The translations under genes were made by a program, and so were the position numbers. A stretch of DNA of 8,064 nt, taken from assembly GCA_005885015.1 (NCBI GenBank), contig VAYG01000158.1, positions 1 through 8,064 on the forward strand, read 5' to 3'. The notes under the pieces were generated by a model. It was not told the origin of the DNA, made no database searches, and was given only the letters and a program-made list of their open reading frames with translations. The DNA is from Actinomycetota bacterium (lineage in GTDB: Bacteria; Actinomycetota; UBA4738). Position 1 is the stretch's first letter; each line of letters opens with the position of its first letter. Below, in pieces: positions 7,852-8,064 of this stretch.

Positions 7852-8064
7852 TCAGCCCACCACCCCGTGGAAGAAGTACCACCCGAAGATGGCGGCAACC
7901 ACGTACATGAGCCAGTGGACCTCTCTCGCTCGGCCCCGAAGCATTGCGACGACTACATAGGACACGAATCCAGCACCTACCCCATTCGTGATGCTGTACG
8001 TGAAGGGCATCACGCCAATCGTAAGGAGGGCAGGAATGCCGATGCCGGGATCGCTCCAGTTGAT
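7852..8064 (-). CDS. AzgA-type NCS2 purine permease, C-terminal fragment
   Basis: The last 70 residues of a membrane transporter entering from the right edge, ending at TGA (7854-7852). The reading has PALLTIGVMPFTYSITNGVG, then GFVSYVV, RGRAREVHWLMYVVAAIFG. This is the characteristic end of the AzgA branch of the NCS2 (xanthine/uracil permease) family, whose members import adenine, guanine or hypoxanthine by proton symport. Three hydrophobic stretches are visible, as expected for the last helices. It was not among the longer open frames because it is cut by the window edge. Its codons use more A/T at third positions than its neighbours (about a quarter). Placing a purine-base importer beside hydantoinase, PLP enzyme, Ade, YgeW and Xdh is the best single argument that the whole window serves purine use. 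Confidence 0.88.
   Translation of the reverse strand: MNWSDPGIGIPALLTIGVMPFTYSITNGVGAGFVSYVVVAMLRGRAREVHWLMYVVAAIFGWYFFHGVVG

Noticed and set aside
7785..7898. A 38-codon N-terminal extension of the PLP enzyme
   Set aside because: It would run through the hairpin and into the permease 3' end. Family similarity begins at the ATG at 7784.

Overview
The window is very G+C-rich DNA (roughly two thirds G+C by eye, with strong G/C bias at third codon positions and several GTG starts). There is no sign of phage, IS, CRISPR, tRNA or rRNA. This fits a free-living high-GC bacterium, most likely Actinomycetota or a similar high-GC soil lineage such as Chloroflexota. No phylogenetic marker gene is present, so that placement is only an inference.

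Layout, left to right. (1) The 3' end of a xanthine dehydrogenase-type molybdenum hydroxylase large subunit, + strand, 1-450. (2) A small membrane-anchored coiled-coil protein, - strand, 453-704. (3) A SIMPL/DUF541 protein, + strand, 807-1478, overlapping by 8 bases a YgeW-type knotted carbamoyltransferase, + strand, 1471-2466. (4) An adenine deaminase, + strand, 2553-4214, with two frame breaks and missing internal residues. (5) A convergent PAP2-family phosphatase, - strand, 4814-4156, also frame-broken. (6) A D-hydantoinase/dihydropyrimidinase-family amidohydrolase, - strand, 6277-4853, seven bases downstream of a 499-residue fold-type II PLP enzyme of unassigned function, - strand, 7784-6285. 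(7) A strong hairpin, then the C-terminal end of an AzgA-type NCS2 purine permease, - strand, entering from the right edge.

Taken together this is a purine-salvage and catabolism neighbourhood: base uptake (AzgA-like permease), adenine deamination (Ade), hydroxylation of hypoxanthine or xanthine (Xdh), cyclic amide ring opening (hydantoinase), and carbamoyl transfer or release (YgeW). The gene set resembles the E. coli ygeW-ygeX-ygeY-hyuA-ygfK-ssnA-xdhD region, which has been linked to oxygen-independent purine/urate breakdown. The difference is that the YgeX position (diaminopropionate ammonia-lyase) appears to be taken by an unrelated-looking PLP enzyme family. That substitution is the most interesting point in the window.

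The second notable point is that three frame-breaking lesions fall within about 1.5 kb (near 3134, 3650 and 4584), all in two adjacent genes. Each seems to lack a short internal stretch rather than a single base. This is either real decay of ade and the PAP2 gene or a local assembly fault.
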